Of a DNA stretch of 25,202 nt, positions 6,687-14,608 are shown piece after piece. The stretch is taken from the NCBI GenBank assembly GCA_964586175.1, contig CAZPGL010000029.1:1-25202 (forward strand), read 5' to 3'. The position numbers were made by a program, and so were the translations under genes. Within the stretch, counting starts at the first letter, position 1. Every line of letters starts with the position of its first letter. Under the pieces are notes generated by a model. The model saw only the letters and a program-made list of their open reading frames with translations. It searched no databases and was not told the DNA's origin. This stretch comes from CAZPGL01 sp964586175. GTDB lineage: Bacteria; Actinomycetota; Acidimicrobiia; Acidimicrobiales; MedAcidi-G1.

Positions 6687-7793
6687 TCAGGACACCGACA
6701 GGACCGGGTCGCCCCATACGCCGACGTCGGGCTGGACGCCGAGCCCGGGGCCGGACGGCACGTCGATCCAGCCGTCGGTGATCCTCACGGGGGCCGCCGG
6801 GTCGTAGAAGCCCTCGACGTAGGGCTGGGAGATCCACGCCCCCTCCAGTTGGATCGCTTCGCAGGTGGCCGCCATGTGCACGCTGGCCGCCCACACCAGG
6901 TCACCACCCCAGGTGTCCTCCATCGAATGGGGCCGGCGGTGGGCGGCACACACGTCGCGGATGGTCCGCATGGCGGTCAGCCCGCCGACCCGGGAGACCT
7001 TGAGGCCGAACCCGTCGGCCACCCCGTCGTGGATGGCCGTGGTGACGGCCTGCACGTCGGTGGCCGACTCGTCCACGAACATGGGGTGGCAGAGTCGGCC
7101 GGCCAGCGACCGCAGCTCCTGGTACGAGTTGCACGGCTGCTCGAACGCCAAGGGGATGTCGCGGCATGCCTGGGAGATCTGGATCGCTTCGTGGACCTGG
7201 AGGCCACGGTTGGCGTCGGCGACCAGCGGCACGCCGGGTCGCATGACGGCGGCGACGGCCCGGATCACCGCCACTTCTTCGTCGATCGACCGACCACCGA
7301 TCTTCACCTGGAGCCGGGGGTAGCCGGCCTCCTGGAGGCGTACCGCGGTGGCCGCCGAGGTGTCGGGGTCAGCGATCCCGACCACGTGGTAGGAGGGCAC
7401 CCGTTCGTGGACCGCTCCTCCCAACAGGTCGCAGACCCGGGCGCCGTGGATCTTGCCGGCGATGTCCCAGCAGGCCACGTCGATGGCTGCCTTGGCGTAC
7501 CGGTGGCCAAGCAGGTGGGCGTCCATGGTGGCGTTGACCAGCCTGTGGTGGGTCGGGTTGACGCCGATCATGTGGGGTGCCAGCTCGGCGATGGCGGCCC
7601 GGGCACCGAGGGCGTGCTGGGGCTGATAGGTGGTGCCGAGTGGACAGGTCTCTCCGAAGCCCACTGTGCCGTCGTCGGTGACGAGCATGACGATGGTCGA
7701 GTCGAGGTGCCAGACGTCCTGGGCGGCCATGCGGTACGGAGGGTCCAGCACCGGTAGGTCGTGTTGGAAGACGTGGATCTCCGTGATCTTCAT
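6687..7793 (-). CDS. Enolase-superfamily enzyme, HpbD/cis-3-hydroxyproline dehydratase-like
   Basis: A 368-residue mandelate racemase/muconate-lactonizing-type enzyme. Active-site residues are all in place: K164 (LQVKIGG), metal ligands D193 (VADAN), E218 (FEQP) and D241 (VDES), and K265 (GLKVSR). Two catalytic Lys on opposite barrel faces suit racemization, epimerization or dehydration. The overall wording (AAQDVWHLD, GETCPLGTTY, LQVKIGG, FEQPCNSYQELRSL, MEDTWGGDLV) is close, from memory, to 4-hydroxyproline-betaine 2-epimerase and cis-3-hydroxy-L-proline dehydratase. Which reaction it runs cannot be settled here. It sits 28 bases downstream of a BetI-like regulator on the same strand, which favours betaine or proline-betaine breakdown. 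GGAG lies 7 bases before ATG 7793. It converges with the selenoprotein gene, 3 bases away. Confidence 0.85.
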   Translation of the reverse strand: MKITEIHVFQHDLPVLDPPYRMAAQDVWHLDSTIVMLVTDDGTVGFGETCPLGTTYQPQHALGARAAIAELAPHMIGVNPTHHRLVNATMDAHLLGHRYAKAAIDVACWDIAGKIHGARVCDLLGGAVHERVPSYHVVGIADPDTSAATAVRLQEAGYPRLQVKIGGRSIDEEVAVIRAVAAVMRPGVPLVADANRGLQVHEAIQISQACRDIPLAFEQPCNSYQELRSLAGRLCHPMFVDESATDVQAVTTAIHDGVADGFGLKVSRVGGLTAMRTIRDVCAAHRRPHSMEDTWGGDLVWAASVHMAATCEAIQLEGAWISQPYVEGFYDPAAPVRITDGWIDVPSGPGLGVQPDVGVWGDPVLSVS

Positions 7794-7821
7794 GCCGGTG
7801 CTCCGCGGGATGGGTGGCCCC

Positions 7822-8445
7822 TCATGGTGTCAGGCAGCCGTGGATGAAGCGGCGGCAGGCGGTCACCGCGTCCTTGGGCTCGGCCCGGTCCTTCTCGGTG
7901 GCGAGGCTGGCCCACAGGCCGTCGAGTAGGGCGGTCAGCCCGAACGCCGCACCGTCAGCGTCGACGGTCACCCCACGGTCGGCGGCGGCCTGGGCGAACA
8001 GGGGCGTGAAGATCTCCCGGAGGGCGCGACCGTTGGCCTCGATGGCCTTGGCGAAGCGGGGCCGCGAACGGCTGGCATTGGTGAACGCCTGCCAGGCCGC
8101 CATGTCGTCGAGGTTGTAGATCGGCTGGGTGAAGGTCGAGGTGGCCAGGGCGACCAGCCGCTCTTCGGCCGTGCGGGAGGTGTCGTCGGCGATCGCCTGC
8201 TTGATCTCGACGGACCGGTCGGTGCAGGTGACGCACGCTTCGACCAGCAGGTCCTCTTTGCCGTCGAAGTAGTGGCTGATGAGGCCCCGGGAGACGCCGG
8301 CGTGCTCGCAGATGACGTCGACGGTGGCGCCGTCGAGGTCGTGCCAGGCGACGGCGTGCAGGGCGCCGGCGATGAGCGAGCGCCGGCGGTGTTCCCGGTT
8401 TTCGTCCCGGGTGCGGATCGGTTCAGTGTCGAGCGACGTGCGCAT
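7822..8445 (-). CDS. TetR-family regulator, BetI-like
   Basis: A 207-residue TetR repressor. The N-terminal helix-turn-helix is typical: RRRSLIAGALHAVAWHDLDG, then ICEHAGVSRGLISHYFDGKEDLL. The C-terminal ligand domain ends in ALLDGLWASLATEK and VTACRRFIHGCL, which follow the pattern of BetI, the choline-sensing repressor of betaine synthesis. It is probably co-transcribed with the enolase-type gene 28 bases downstream, and an effector related to that enzyme's substrate is a fair guess. I chose ATG 8445 over a further-upstream GTG because the family begins with a short arm before the helix-turn-helix and because a TAGTGT promoter box lies at 8504-8509. Confidence 0.85.
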   Translation of the reverse strand: MRTSLDTEPIRTRDENREHRRRSLIAGALHAVAWHDLDGATVDVICEHAGVSRGLISHYFDGKEDLLVEACVTCTDRSVEIKQAIADDTSRTAEERLVALATSTFTQPIYNLDDMAAWQAFTNASRSRPRFAKAIEANGRALREIFTPLFAQAAADRGVTVDADGAAFGLTALLDGLWASLATEKDRAEPKDAVTACRRFIHGCLTP

Positions 8446-8503
8446 GGTCGGCCTCGGGACCCCAGGTCCGGCAGCGGTGCGGAGGGGAGCGGTTGCGCCG
8501 CGC

Positions 8504-8509
8504 ACACTA
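8504..8509 (-). promoter_or_regulatory. -10 box TAGTGT upstream of the TetR gene
   Basis: TAGTGT on the minus strand would give a leader of ~50 bases before ATG 8445. It is likely the promoter of the regulator/enolase-type gene pair. Confidence 0.4.
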
Positions 8510-8570
8510 GCCATCGTGTTGGACGAGGGTCCAGTGGCCGGGCGGGCAGCGCCTGGTCCCTGAACGCGAC

Positions 8571-8597
8571 GAAGCCCCGACCAGTGGTCGGGGCTTC
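8571..8597 (-). terminator. Strong hairpin terminator after the cold-shock reading frame
   Basis: GAAGCCCCGACC (8571-8582) and GGTCGGGGCTTC (8586-8597) form a perfect 12-bp stem with a 3-base loop, 37 bases past the stop codon. No T run follows on the minus strand, as is common in actinobacterial I-shaped terminators. Confidence 0.75.
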
Positions 8598-8634
8598 GAG
8601 GTGTCCGCCCGCAGACGGGCGGGGTGATTCGGGG

Positions 8635-8835
8635 TCAGACCTTGCGGACCTCGAGGGCCTCTGGGCCCTTCCGGCCGGGGCCGACCTCGAATTCGACGGC
8701 TTGACCCTCGTCGAGGCTGCGGTAACCCGAACCCTCGATGTTGGAGTAGTGGACGAAGACGTCGTCGGCGCCCTCGACGGAGATGAATCCGTAACCCTTT
8801 TCGGCGTTGAAGAACTTGACAGTGCCGCGCGGCAT
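8635..8835 (-). CDS. Cold-shock protein, possible internal start in the helicase frame
   Basis: Starting from ATG 8835, this is a typical 66-residue CspA-type protein with RNP1 KGYGFI and RNP2 VFVHYS motifs, binding single-stranded RNA or DNA. It has the exact usual length and N-terminus of free cold-shock proteins. Upstream on the minus strand there is a TAGACT box at 8892-8897 and an A-rich leader (ATCAAAGAAAGCGAATGCC) with a weak GAAAG ribosome site. It could therefore be made on its own as well as being the tail of the helicase. It is nested in the same frame, so both calls cannot be independent genes in the usual sense. Confidence 0.6.
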   Translation of the reverse strand: MPRGTVKFFNAEKGYGFISVEGADDVFVHYSNIEGSGYRSLDEGQAVEFEVGPGRKGPEALEVRKV

Positions 8836-10302
8836 GGCATTCGCTTTCTTTGATGTGTTGAGAACCGAGCCGTACTCGACACGGTGGGTGGAGTCTACGC
8901 GGGGTTGGCCCGAGAACCGGTCATGCGAATTGCGTCGATGATCGACCTTGTCGGCACCGGGCTGGAGGTGGGCCCGGCGGGCTTTGCGGTTTGGACCCTG
9001 CTCCCGCCGCTGCTTCTTGCGTTCGGCCGGCCGCACCTTGGTGGCGACGGGACCGGACCGGTCGTCGGCGCTGGTCCAGCGTTCGCCGTGCTTGCGCCGG
9101 GACCGGGCCGACCGTTCCGTGGTCGGCTGCTCAGCGCCACGGTGGCTGGTGGGGGCCGTGGCGGGCGCGGTGCGCGGAGCCAGTTCGGCTAGGGCCGGGG
9201 CGTTCGGGTCGATCAGGGGCACGTCGAGGCCGACCTCCCGCTGGAGGCGGCGGGTGTCGCGGACCTGGTTGGGCATCACGAGCGACACGACGACACCTTC
9301 GCTACCGGCCCGGGCGGTACGCCCCGACCGGTGCACGTAGGCCTTGTGGTCCTCGGGTGGGTCGTAGTGGATGACCGACGCCACACCGTCCACGTGGATG
9401 CCCCGTGCGGCGACGTCGGTGGCGACGAGGGCGTGGACCCGACCGTTGGCGAAGTCGGCGAGAGCCCGGGTGCGTTGGCCCTGGCTGCGGCCGCCGTGGA
9501 TGGTCGCCGCGTTGATGCCGTTCTGGCCGAGCCGCTTGGCGAGGCGGTCGGAGCCGTGGCGGGTGCGGCAGAACACGATGGCCGGCCAGGCCGCGCCGAT
9601 GGCGTCGGCGGTGACCTCGGTGCGTTCGTTCTGGCTCGTGGTCCAGAAGACGTGGTGGGCGGTGGTGATGTCGGGGGTCTCGTCGCCGACCTCGTGGTGG
9701 GCGGGGTCGGTCTGGTGGTCGCGGGTCAGCTTGGCCACGTCGCCGTCGAGGGTGGCCGAGAACAGCACGGTCTGGCGGACGGTTGCGGTCAGGTCGAGGA
9801 GGCGCAACACGGCGGGCATGAAGCCCATGTCGGCCATTCGGTCGGCCTCGTCGAGGACCACCTGGTCGACGTCGGCCAGGTGGACGTGACCCTGGTTGAT
9901 CAGGTCCTCGAGACGGCCGGGGCAGGCGACCAGGATGTCGATGCCCCGCCCGAGGGCCTGGATCTGGGCCCCGTAGCCGACGCCGCCGTAGACGACGCCG
10001 ATGCGGACCGGACCGGCGAACGAGCGGAGTTCCACGGCGATCTGTTCGGCCAGTTCCCGGGTGGGGGCCAGCACCAGGGCACGGGGTCGGCGGCGCTCGG
10101 CCCGGTCGACGGTGGCGACGAGCGGGATGCCGAAGGCGAGCGTCTTGCCGGAGCCGGTGGGGGCCCGGCCACAGACGTCGCGGCCGGCGAGCGCGTCGAC
10201 GATGGTGGCGGCCTGGATCTCGAAGGGTTCGTGGATGCCGCGGTCGGCGAGGGCGTCGCAGATCTGCTGCGGCACGCCGAGGTCGGCGAAGGTGGTGCTC
10301 AT
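8635..10302 (-). CDS. DEAD-box RNA helicase with in-frame C-terminal cold-shock domain
   Basis: A 555-residue reading frame. Residues 1 to ~370 hold all the DEAD-box motifs: Q-motif FADLG...EPFEIQAATI, APTGSGKT, APTRELAEQ, VVLDEADRMADMGF, SAT, VATDVAARG and YVHRSGRTARAG. A basic, disordered linker follows (RPAERKKQRREQGPNRKARR). There is then no stop before a complete cold-shock domain from residue 490 (MPRGTVKFFNAEKGYGFI). The protein would unwind RNA and hold it single-stranded, a cold-adaptation role. Start ATG 10302 has AGGAG 5 bases upstream. The stretch just before residue 490 has low GC3 and looks like an untranslated leader, so the fusion may have come from loss of the helicase stop. 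A separate cold-shock protein could also be made (see 8635-8835). Confidence 0.8.
   Translation of the reverse strand: MSTTFADLGVPQQICDALADRGIHEPFEIQAATIVDALAGRDVCGRAPTGSGKTLAFGIPLVATVDRAERRRPRALVLAPTRELAEQIAVELRSFAGPVRIGVVYGGVGYGAQIQALGRGIDILVACPGRLEDLINQGHVHLADVDQVVLDEADRMADMGFMPAVLRLLDLTATVRQTVLFSATLDGDVAKLTRDHQTDPAHHEVGDETPDITTAHHVFWTTSQNERTEVTADAIGAAWPAIVFCRTRHGSDRLAKRLGQNGINAATIHGGRSQGQRTRALADFANGRVHALVATDVAARGIHVDGVASVIHYDPPEDHKAYVHRSGRTARAGSEGVVVSLVMPNQVRDTRRLQREVGLDVPLIDPNAPALAELAPRTAPATAPTSHRGAEQPTTERSARSRRKHGERWTSADDRSGPVATKVRPAERKKQRREQGPNRKARRAHLQPGADKVDHRRNSHDRFSGQPRVDSTHRVEYGSVLNTSKKANAMPRGTVKFFNAEKGYGFISVEGADDVFVHYSNIEGSGYRSLDEGQAVEFEVGPGRKGPEALEVRKV
8892..8897 (-). promoter_or_regulatory. 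-10 box TAGACT, possible internal promoter for the cold-shock protein
   Basis: TAGACT on the minus strand would give a ~50-base leader before ATG 8835. It lies inside the helicase linker. No good -35 is seen. Confidence 0.35.
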
Positions 10303-10450
10303 GGTGCTCCTGGCCGCGCGCGTCGGCGGCTCTGGTTGGTGGGTGGTCCGGTGTGTCACCGGTGTCCGGGGTGCTTCCCGTCGGTTCACGAGAAGCGGCA
10401 GATTGACCCGTTCGCGAACCCACCGGTCAGGGGCGACCGGCGCAGCGACA

Positions 10451-10456
10451 AGGGTA
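10451..10456 (-). promoter_or_regulatory. -10 box TACCCT upstream of the helicase
   Basis: TACCCT on the minus strand would give a ~140-base leader before ATG 10302. Such a long leader would suit cold-responsive control, but this rests on one hexamer. Confidence 0.3.
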
Positions 10457-10516
10457 GCGGGCTGCGGGTCGTTCCGGACGGGGTGTGGCCGGTGGCACGC
10501 ATCCCGGAGGCGCGGG

Positions 10517-10522
10517 TAGGTT
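10517..10522 (+). promoter_or_regulatory. -10 box TAGGTT, leaderless start of VOC gene
   Basis: TAGGTT is followed after 6 bases by GTG 10529, with no ribosome site between. Confidence 0.5.
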
Positions 10523-10528
10523 CCGGCT

Positions 10529-11224
10529 GTGCCGATCCGTCTCCGCCAGGTGGCTGTCGTGGCCGCCGACCTGGCTGCTGTCGAAGCGAACGTCGAGGCG
10601 CACCTGGGGTTGTCGAGATGCTTCCGGGATCCGGGGGTCGGGTTCTTCGGCCTGGACAATGCCCTCTACCCGGTGGGCCACCAGCTGCTCGAAGTGGTGG
10701 CGCCGATCCGGGACGGGACGACGGCCGGCCGGCTTCTCGACAAGCGGGGCGGTGACGGCGGCTACATGGTGCTGGTGCAGGTCGACGACCTGACGGCCGT
10801 GCGGTCGCGTCTCGAGCGGCTTGGGGTGCGGATCGTCCACGAAGCCGCGTCCCCGGGGGTCACCGGGTTGCATGTGCATCCCCGCGACATCGGCGGGGCG
10901 ATCGTCTCCATCGACCAGACCGACGAGTGGGACGAATGGCCGTGGGCGGGACCCGAGTGGCGGCCCCACATCCGGACCGAGGTGGTGTCGGCCATCACCG
11001 CCGTCGAGATCCAGGCCGATGATCCGGAGAGCATGGCTGCCCGGTGGGCCGAGGTGCTGGCCCGGCAGGCCGACGGACCGGTGCTGCGACTCGACGAGGG
11101 GGAGATCCGATTCGTGCCGGCAGCCGACGGGAGAGGCGAAGGGGTCGCCGGCATCGAATTCCGGGCTGCAGTGGACGCCGAACTGGACGTCTGCGGTGTC
11201 CGTTGCATTCTGCGAGCCGACTGA
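10529..11224 (+). CDS. VOC-family (glyoxalase-like) protein
   Basis: A 231-residue protein of the vicinal-oxygen-chelate fold, closest to the glyoxalase-like domain type. It opens with LRQVAVVAADLAAVEANVEAHLGL, then GHQLLEVVAP (a candidate metal Glu), GYMVLVQVDDL and GLHVHPRDIGGAIVSID. A second half (from EVVSAITAVEIQADDPES) repeats the beta-alpha pattern in weaker form. Such proteins isomerize or cleave small substrates on a divalent metal; nothing here identifies the substrate. The GTG start follows a TAGGTT box by 6 bases. The gene diverges from the helicase and is followed by a transporter that has its own promoter. Confidence 0.8.
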   Translation: MPIRLRQVAVVAADLAAVEANVEAHLGLSRCFRDPGVGFFGLDNALYPVGHQLLEVVAPIRDGTTAGRLLDKRGGDGGYMVLVQVDDLTAVRSRLERLGVRIVHEAASPGVTGLHVHPRDIGGAIVSIDQTDEWDEWPWAGPEWRPHIRTEVVSAITAVEIQADDPESMAARWAEVLARQADGPVLRLDEGEIRFVPAADGRGEGVAGIEFRAAVDAELDVCGVRCILRAD

Positions 11225-11258
11225 GTTCTCCTGCGCCGGTCCGGCGTTCCGACGCTTC

Positions 11259-11264
11259 TACACT
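11259..11264 (+). promoter_or_regulatory. -10 box TACACT, leaderless start of EamA transporter
   Basis: TACACT is followed after 7 bases by GTG 11272, which decides this start inside a longer open frame. Confidence 0.5.
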
Positions 11265-11271
11265 GCCGCGC

Positions 11272-12240
11272 GTGCCCAAGCCGTTGACCCGCCTCCAGGG
11301 GTTTCTCGTCGTTCTCGCTGCCGGAACCATGTTCAGTTTCGGACCGCTCACGTTCCGTGCCGTGGTGGAGGCCGACGAGTGGCAGTACCTGTTCCATCGG
11401 GCTTTCTGGACCGGGGTGATCGCTGCACTGGTGATCGGTTGCCGCGGGCGGAACCCGCTGGCCGCGGTCCGCGCCTCGGGTCGCCGCCAGCAGCTGGCCG
11501 GTGTCTTGTTGGGCGCCATGTTCGGCTTGTTCGTCGTGGCGTTGAGCCGCGCTACGGCCGCGTTCGTTCTGCTGTTGCAGTGCACGAGCCCGTTCTACGC
11601 AGCGTTGCTGGCCCGGGTGTTCCTCGGGGAGCGGGTAGGGCGCCGCACGATCGTCGCCATGGTCGTGGCGGCCGCCGGCATCGTGACCATGGTGGGTGGC
11701 AACATCGGCAGCAGCGACCCGGTGGGGATCGTCCTGGCGCTCCTGTTGCCGGTGTGCCTTGGGACGTACACGACGCTGGTTCGGAGTGCGCCGGCGGACG
11801 ATCCCGGTGCACCGACCGTGGTGGCGGGATTCTTCGCGGCGACGGTGGCGGGCATCGTGTCGCTGGCCGGTCCGGGACTCGACCTGCCGATCCGGGATGT
11901 GGCGATGGGTTTCATCGGGGGTGGTGTGCTGCTGGGGTTGGGTGTCCCGTTGTTCAACTACGCCCACCGGTTTGTTCCCGTCGCTGAAGTCAATCTGCTG
12001 CTGGTGACCGAAATTGTTCTGGCGCCGGTGTGGTTGTGGATCTGGCCCGGTGAACGTCCGACGGTTACGACGCTGATCGGTGGCGGCATCACCCTGGCTG
12101 CGGTGACGTGGCTGACCGTTTCGACGGCACGACGCGGAGGGATGGTGCGGGCCCCGCTGCGGGTGGGACTCCACGCCGGTGCGACCCCCGGTTACTGGCG
12201 TTTCGTTCGACGTCCGTCCGGCTCGTCGGACAGCCCGTAG
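11272..12240 (+). CDS. EamA/DMT-family membrane transporter
   Basis: A 322-residue integral membrane protein with about ten hydrophobic segments arranged as two EamA halves. The first half runs from FLVVLAAGTMFSFGPLTFR and contains LQCTSPFYAALLARVFLGERVGRR; the second contains VPLFNYAHRFVPVAEVNLLLVTEIVLAPVWLWIWPGE. The GE motif after a hydrophobic pair (FLGER, WPGER) in each half is typical. DMT transporters export or import small metabolites, and the substrate cannot be read from sequence. The C-terminal ~35 residues are polar and unlike the family. The frame is open from 11044, but GTG 11272 follows a TACACT box. Its TAG stop is part of the -10 box of the next gene. Confidence 0.85.
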   Translation: MPKPLTRLQGFLVVLAAGTMFSFGPLTFRAVVEADEWQYLFHRAFWTGVIAALVIGCRGRNPLAAVRASGRRQQLAGVLLGAMFGLFVVALSRATAAFVLLLQCTSPFYAALLARVFLGERVGRRTIVAMVVAAAGIVTMVGGNIGSSDPVGIVLALLLPVCLGTYTTLVRSAPADDPGAPTVVAGFFAATVAGIVSLAGPGLDLPIRDVAMGFIGGGVLLGLGVPLFNYAHRFVPVAEVNLLLVTEIVLAPVWLWIWPGERPTVTTLIGGGITLAAVTWLTVSTARRGGMVRAPLRVGLHAGATPGYWRFVRRPSGSSDSP

Positions 12241-12243
12241 GTT
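12238..12243 (+). promoter_or_regulatory. -10 box TAGGTT overlapping the EamA stop codon
   Basis: TAGGTT, whose first three bases are the transporter's stop codon, lies 7 bases before GTG 12251. Confidence 0.5.
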
Positions 12244-12250
12244 CGGCGGC

Positions 12251-12907
12251 GTGGGCAACTCCGCTGGTTCACCAAAGCCGCTGTTCCGCGGGGTCGTCCA
12301 CCGGTCGGCGTTCGTGGCGTCGTTGACGCTTGCGCCCATCATGATCGTGACGGCACCCGGGGTCGGTCCCCGGTTCGTGACCGCCCTGTACGCGGCGTCC
12401 ATCGTGGCCCTGTTCGGTGTGTCGGCGCTGTACCACCGGGTTCAGTGGGGACCGACTGGACAGCGGGTGATGCAGCGCCTCGACCACGTCACGATCTTCC
12501 TGGCCATCGCCGGCACCTACACGCCGGTGGCGGCGTTCGCCCTGTCGCCGTGGGCGGCCCGCCTGGTGCTTCTGCTGGTGTGGGGAGGGGCGGTGGTCGG
12601 TGTGTGGCTCCGCCTCCGGTTCACCGAGGCGCCAACCCCGGTGGTTGCCCTGCCGTATCTGGTGGTCGGCTGGTGTCTGCTGCCGGTGGTGGCCGACGCC
12701 TGGCACCACCTCGGTGTGGCCGGATTCGTTCTGTACCTGGTGGGCGGTCTGCTGTACACGGTGGGGGCGATGGTGTTCGCCTTCCGGCGCCCGGACCCGT
12801 GGCCGGCGACGTTCGGATTCCACGAGGTGTTCCACGTGCTGACGGTCGCCGCGGCGGCTCTCCACTACGTGGCGTTCGCTGTGGTGGTGTTGCCGAAGGC
12901 GGGCTGA
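12251..12907 (+). CDS. Hemolysin III/PAQR-family membrane protein
   Basis: A 218-residue protein with seven predicted membrane spans and the hemolysin III/PAQR signature. It has FGVSALYHRVQWG with the conserved Ser and His, a MQRLDHVTIFLAIAGTYTPV segment with Asp and Tyr, and a late FGFHEVFHVLTVAAAALHYVAF with the three His expected to bind zinc. Bacterial members are poorly understood despite the name; a hydrolase-type activity is proposed for the superfamily. The start at GTG 12251 is set by the TAGGTT box. It converges with the secreted protein at 12912, with a 4-base gap. Confidence 0.88.
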   Translation: MGNSAGSPKPLFRGVVHRSAFVASLTLAPIMIVTAPGVGPRFVTALYAASIVALFGVSALYHRVQWGPTGQRVMQRLDHVTIFLAIAGTYTPVAAFALSPWAARLVLLLVWGGAVVGVWLRLRFTEAPTPVVALPYLVVGWCLLPVVADAWHHLGVAGFVLYLVGGLLYTVGAMVFAFRRPDPWPATFGFHEVFHVLTVAAAALHYVAFAVVVLPKAG

Positions 12908-12911
12908 ATGG

Positions 12912-14100
12912 TCAGGCGGCCATCGGCGGTTCGATGGACGGATCGTGGCCGTGGTCGGGTCCGGGGCAGTCGCCGAGGTGCGGCGTGCAGGTGATGGGCG
13001 AGCCGTCGGGCGTGAAGCGGGTCACCGTGCCGTCGGCGTGGCGGATCTCCCGGTGGACGTCGCCGGACGGGTCGACGTAGACGGCCTCGCCGGTTGAGGG
13101 GTCGAACGTGGCTACGCCGCCGTCGCAGTCGGTGTGGACGATGGTGCCGTCGGATTCGACGGTTTCAGTCCAGGCACAGCCCTGCGGGTCGACGCCGTGG
13201 CGTTCGATGTCTGAGCCCAGGCCATCAGGTGGTGGCCCCGGTGGGAGTTCAAAGTCCCTGGTGGTGCCGTCGGGCTCGGTGATGGTGCCCCGTCCGGTGG
13301 CGGGGTCGACGCGGATCGTGGCGCCGAACGGGTCGTCGAAGACGCAGATGCCGTCCTCGACGGTGCCTTCGACCGGGCAGCCGTCGGGGCCGCCGGGGGG
13401 CGCATCCTGCATGCGGAACGTTTCGACGTGTCCGGTGTCGTAGTGGGTGAAGGTGCCTTCGCCGGATGCCAGGTCGAAGGTAATGCTGTTGCCTCCCGGA
13501 TCGGTGAAGCTGCAGGTGCCTGCTGCTTCGTCGACGGTGCCGTCAGGCGGGCAGCCCGGTGGAATCCACACGCCCGGTGGCGGGTCGCATTTCTGGTCGG
13601 GTCCGCAGTCCGGTGGGGGTGGGCAGTTCTCCCAGGTGGGGCAGTGGGGTGGGCAGTCGGCGTTCTGGCATGGCTCGGGGCAGTCGTGGCCGTCGGTTCC
13701 TTCGGTGCCTGGTTCGCAGGGGGGCNNNNNNNNNNNNNNNNNNNNNNNNNNNNNNNNNNNNNNNNNNNNNNNNNNNNNNNNNNNNNNNNNNNNNNNNNNN
13801 NNNNNNNNNNNNNNNNNNNNNNNNNGGGCAGTCGTGGCCGTCGGTTCCTTCGGTGCCTGGTTCGCAGGGGGGCATCTCGCCGGGCGGGATGCAGGCCTCG
13901 CCGTCCGGGCAGTCGGGGGGTGGTGGGGTGGGAGGTGGTGATGTCGTGCCGGCGGGCTGGTCGCTGCTCGCGACGACGACCGCCATGTCGACACCTGATC
14001 CGTCGAACACCTGGGCGGCCGCAGCGGCCGGAATGAGGGCGCTCCCGACCAGCGCCACCAACAACAGGGCCCGCCGGGGCCGTCGACTCTGCTTCGCCAT
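12912..14100 (-). CDS. Secreted Cys/Pro-rich repeat protein, interrupted by assembly gap
   Basis: The start is ATG 14100 and the end TGA 12912, with 100 Ns at 13726-13825. The N-part (MAKQSRRPRR, hydrophobic core, cleavage near residue 29) is a Sec signal peptide. A Pro/Cys linker rich in PPP and CPDGEAC follows, and the same 48-bp repeat flanks both sides of the gap. The C-part has more Cys-Pro motifs, then three or four beta-type repeats of the form DPxTGxxTxxxPDGTxxxF (near FDLASGEGTFTHYD, VDPATGRGTITEPDG, FDPSTGEAVYVDPSG). It ends in LGDCPGPDHGHD. The two parts are out of frame by one base across the 100-N filler, as expected for a gap of unknown size. A surface or wall role is likely; no family is known to me. 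Confidence 0.75.
13678..13873 (-). repeat. 48-bp direct repeat flanking the assembly gap
   Basis: Bases 13678-13725 and 13826-13873 are identical (48 bp) and encode the PPCEPGTEGTDGHDCP unit. The assembler stopped in this repeat, so the true array may hold more copies. Confidence 0.9.
13726..13825. other. Assembly gap (100 N)
   Basis: Exactly 100 Ns, the usual filler for a gap of unknown length, inside the repeat region of the secreted protein. Confidence 0.98.
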
Positions 14101-14196
14101 TCTTCGTACCTCCCGCTCGAGGCCGATCGACGATCAGCCTCAGCGGTGACGGTACTGGACGTCGGGACGGATGTCCGGTCGCCCCCGTTCAGTGGT

Positions 14197-14550
14197 TCAG
14201 GCTTCGCCTTCGGCCCGCTGGCCGACGAAGTAGCCGACGCCGAAGTCGGGCGTCGTGAAGGTGACCTCGCAGCCGTCGGGGAAGTAGAAGAGGTGCCCTT
14301 TGGTGCCGACCACCGTCTCGCCGGTGCAGTCGGTGATGTGCAATTCGCCGTCCACGATCAGTTTCATCTCGTGGTACGTGTAGGTGTAGGTCATCGACTC
14401 GCCTGCTTCGAGGCGGAACAGCCCGGCGGTGATGGCCTTGTCCGGATCCTCGGAGATGGCGAAGTCGTCGAGGAAGGCGTTGGCGGCGAACTCGTCCATC
14501 GGGGTGAGGTTCGAGGCGCTGATCTGGCCCTTGTGCTGCATGGGGGTCAT
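14197..14550 (-). CDS. EutQ-like cupin protein
   Basis: A 117-residue small beta-barrel protein of the EutQ/cupin type. Core strands include ESMTYTYTYHEMKLIVDGELHITD and GTKGHLFYFPDGCEVTFTT, which match ethanolamine-utilization EutQ-like proteins. EutQ has acetate-kinase activity in microcompartments, but single EutQ-like cupins are widespread outside such clusters. No other eut or microcompartment gene is present, so the role here is open. ATG 14550 has AAAGG 6 bases upstream; a second ATG at 14541 lacks that spacing. The upstream hairpin region (14618-14655) and a TAGGGT box (14609-14614) suggest its own promoter. Confidence 0.78.
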   Translation of the reverse strand: MTPMQHKGQISASNLTPMDEFAANAFLDDFAISEDPDKAITAGLFRLEAGESMTYTYTYHEMKLIVDGELHITDCTGETVVGTKGHLFYFPDGCEVTFTTPDFGVGYFVGQRAEGEA

Positions 14551-14608
14551 GGGGTGCCTTTCGGGGGTCACGGCGACACACCAGCGCATCGGGCTGGTGT
14601 CGTCGGGC

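Noticed and set aside
9331..10755. 474-aa + strand open frame
   Set aside because: It is antisense to the DEAD-box helicase, whose motifs are complete.
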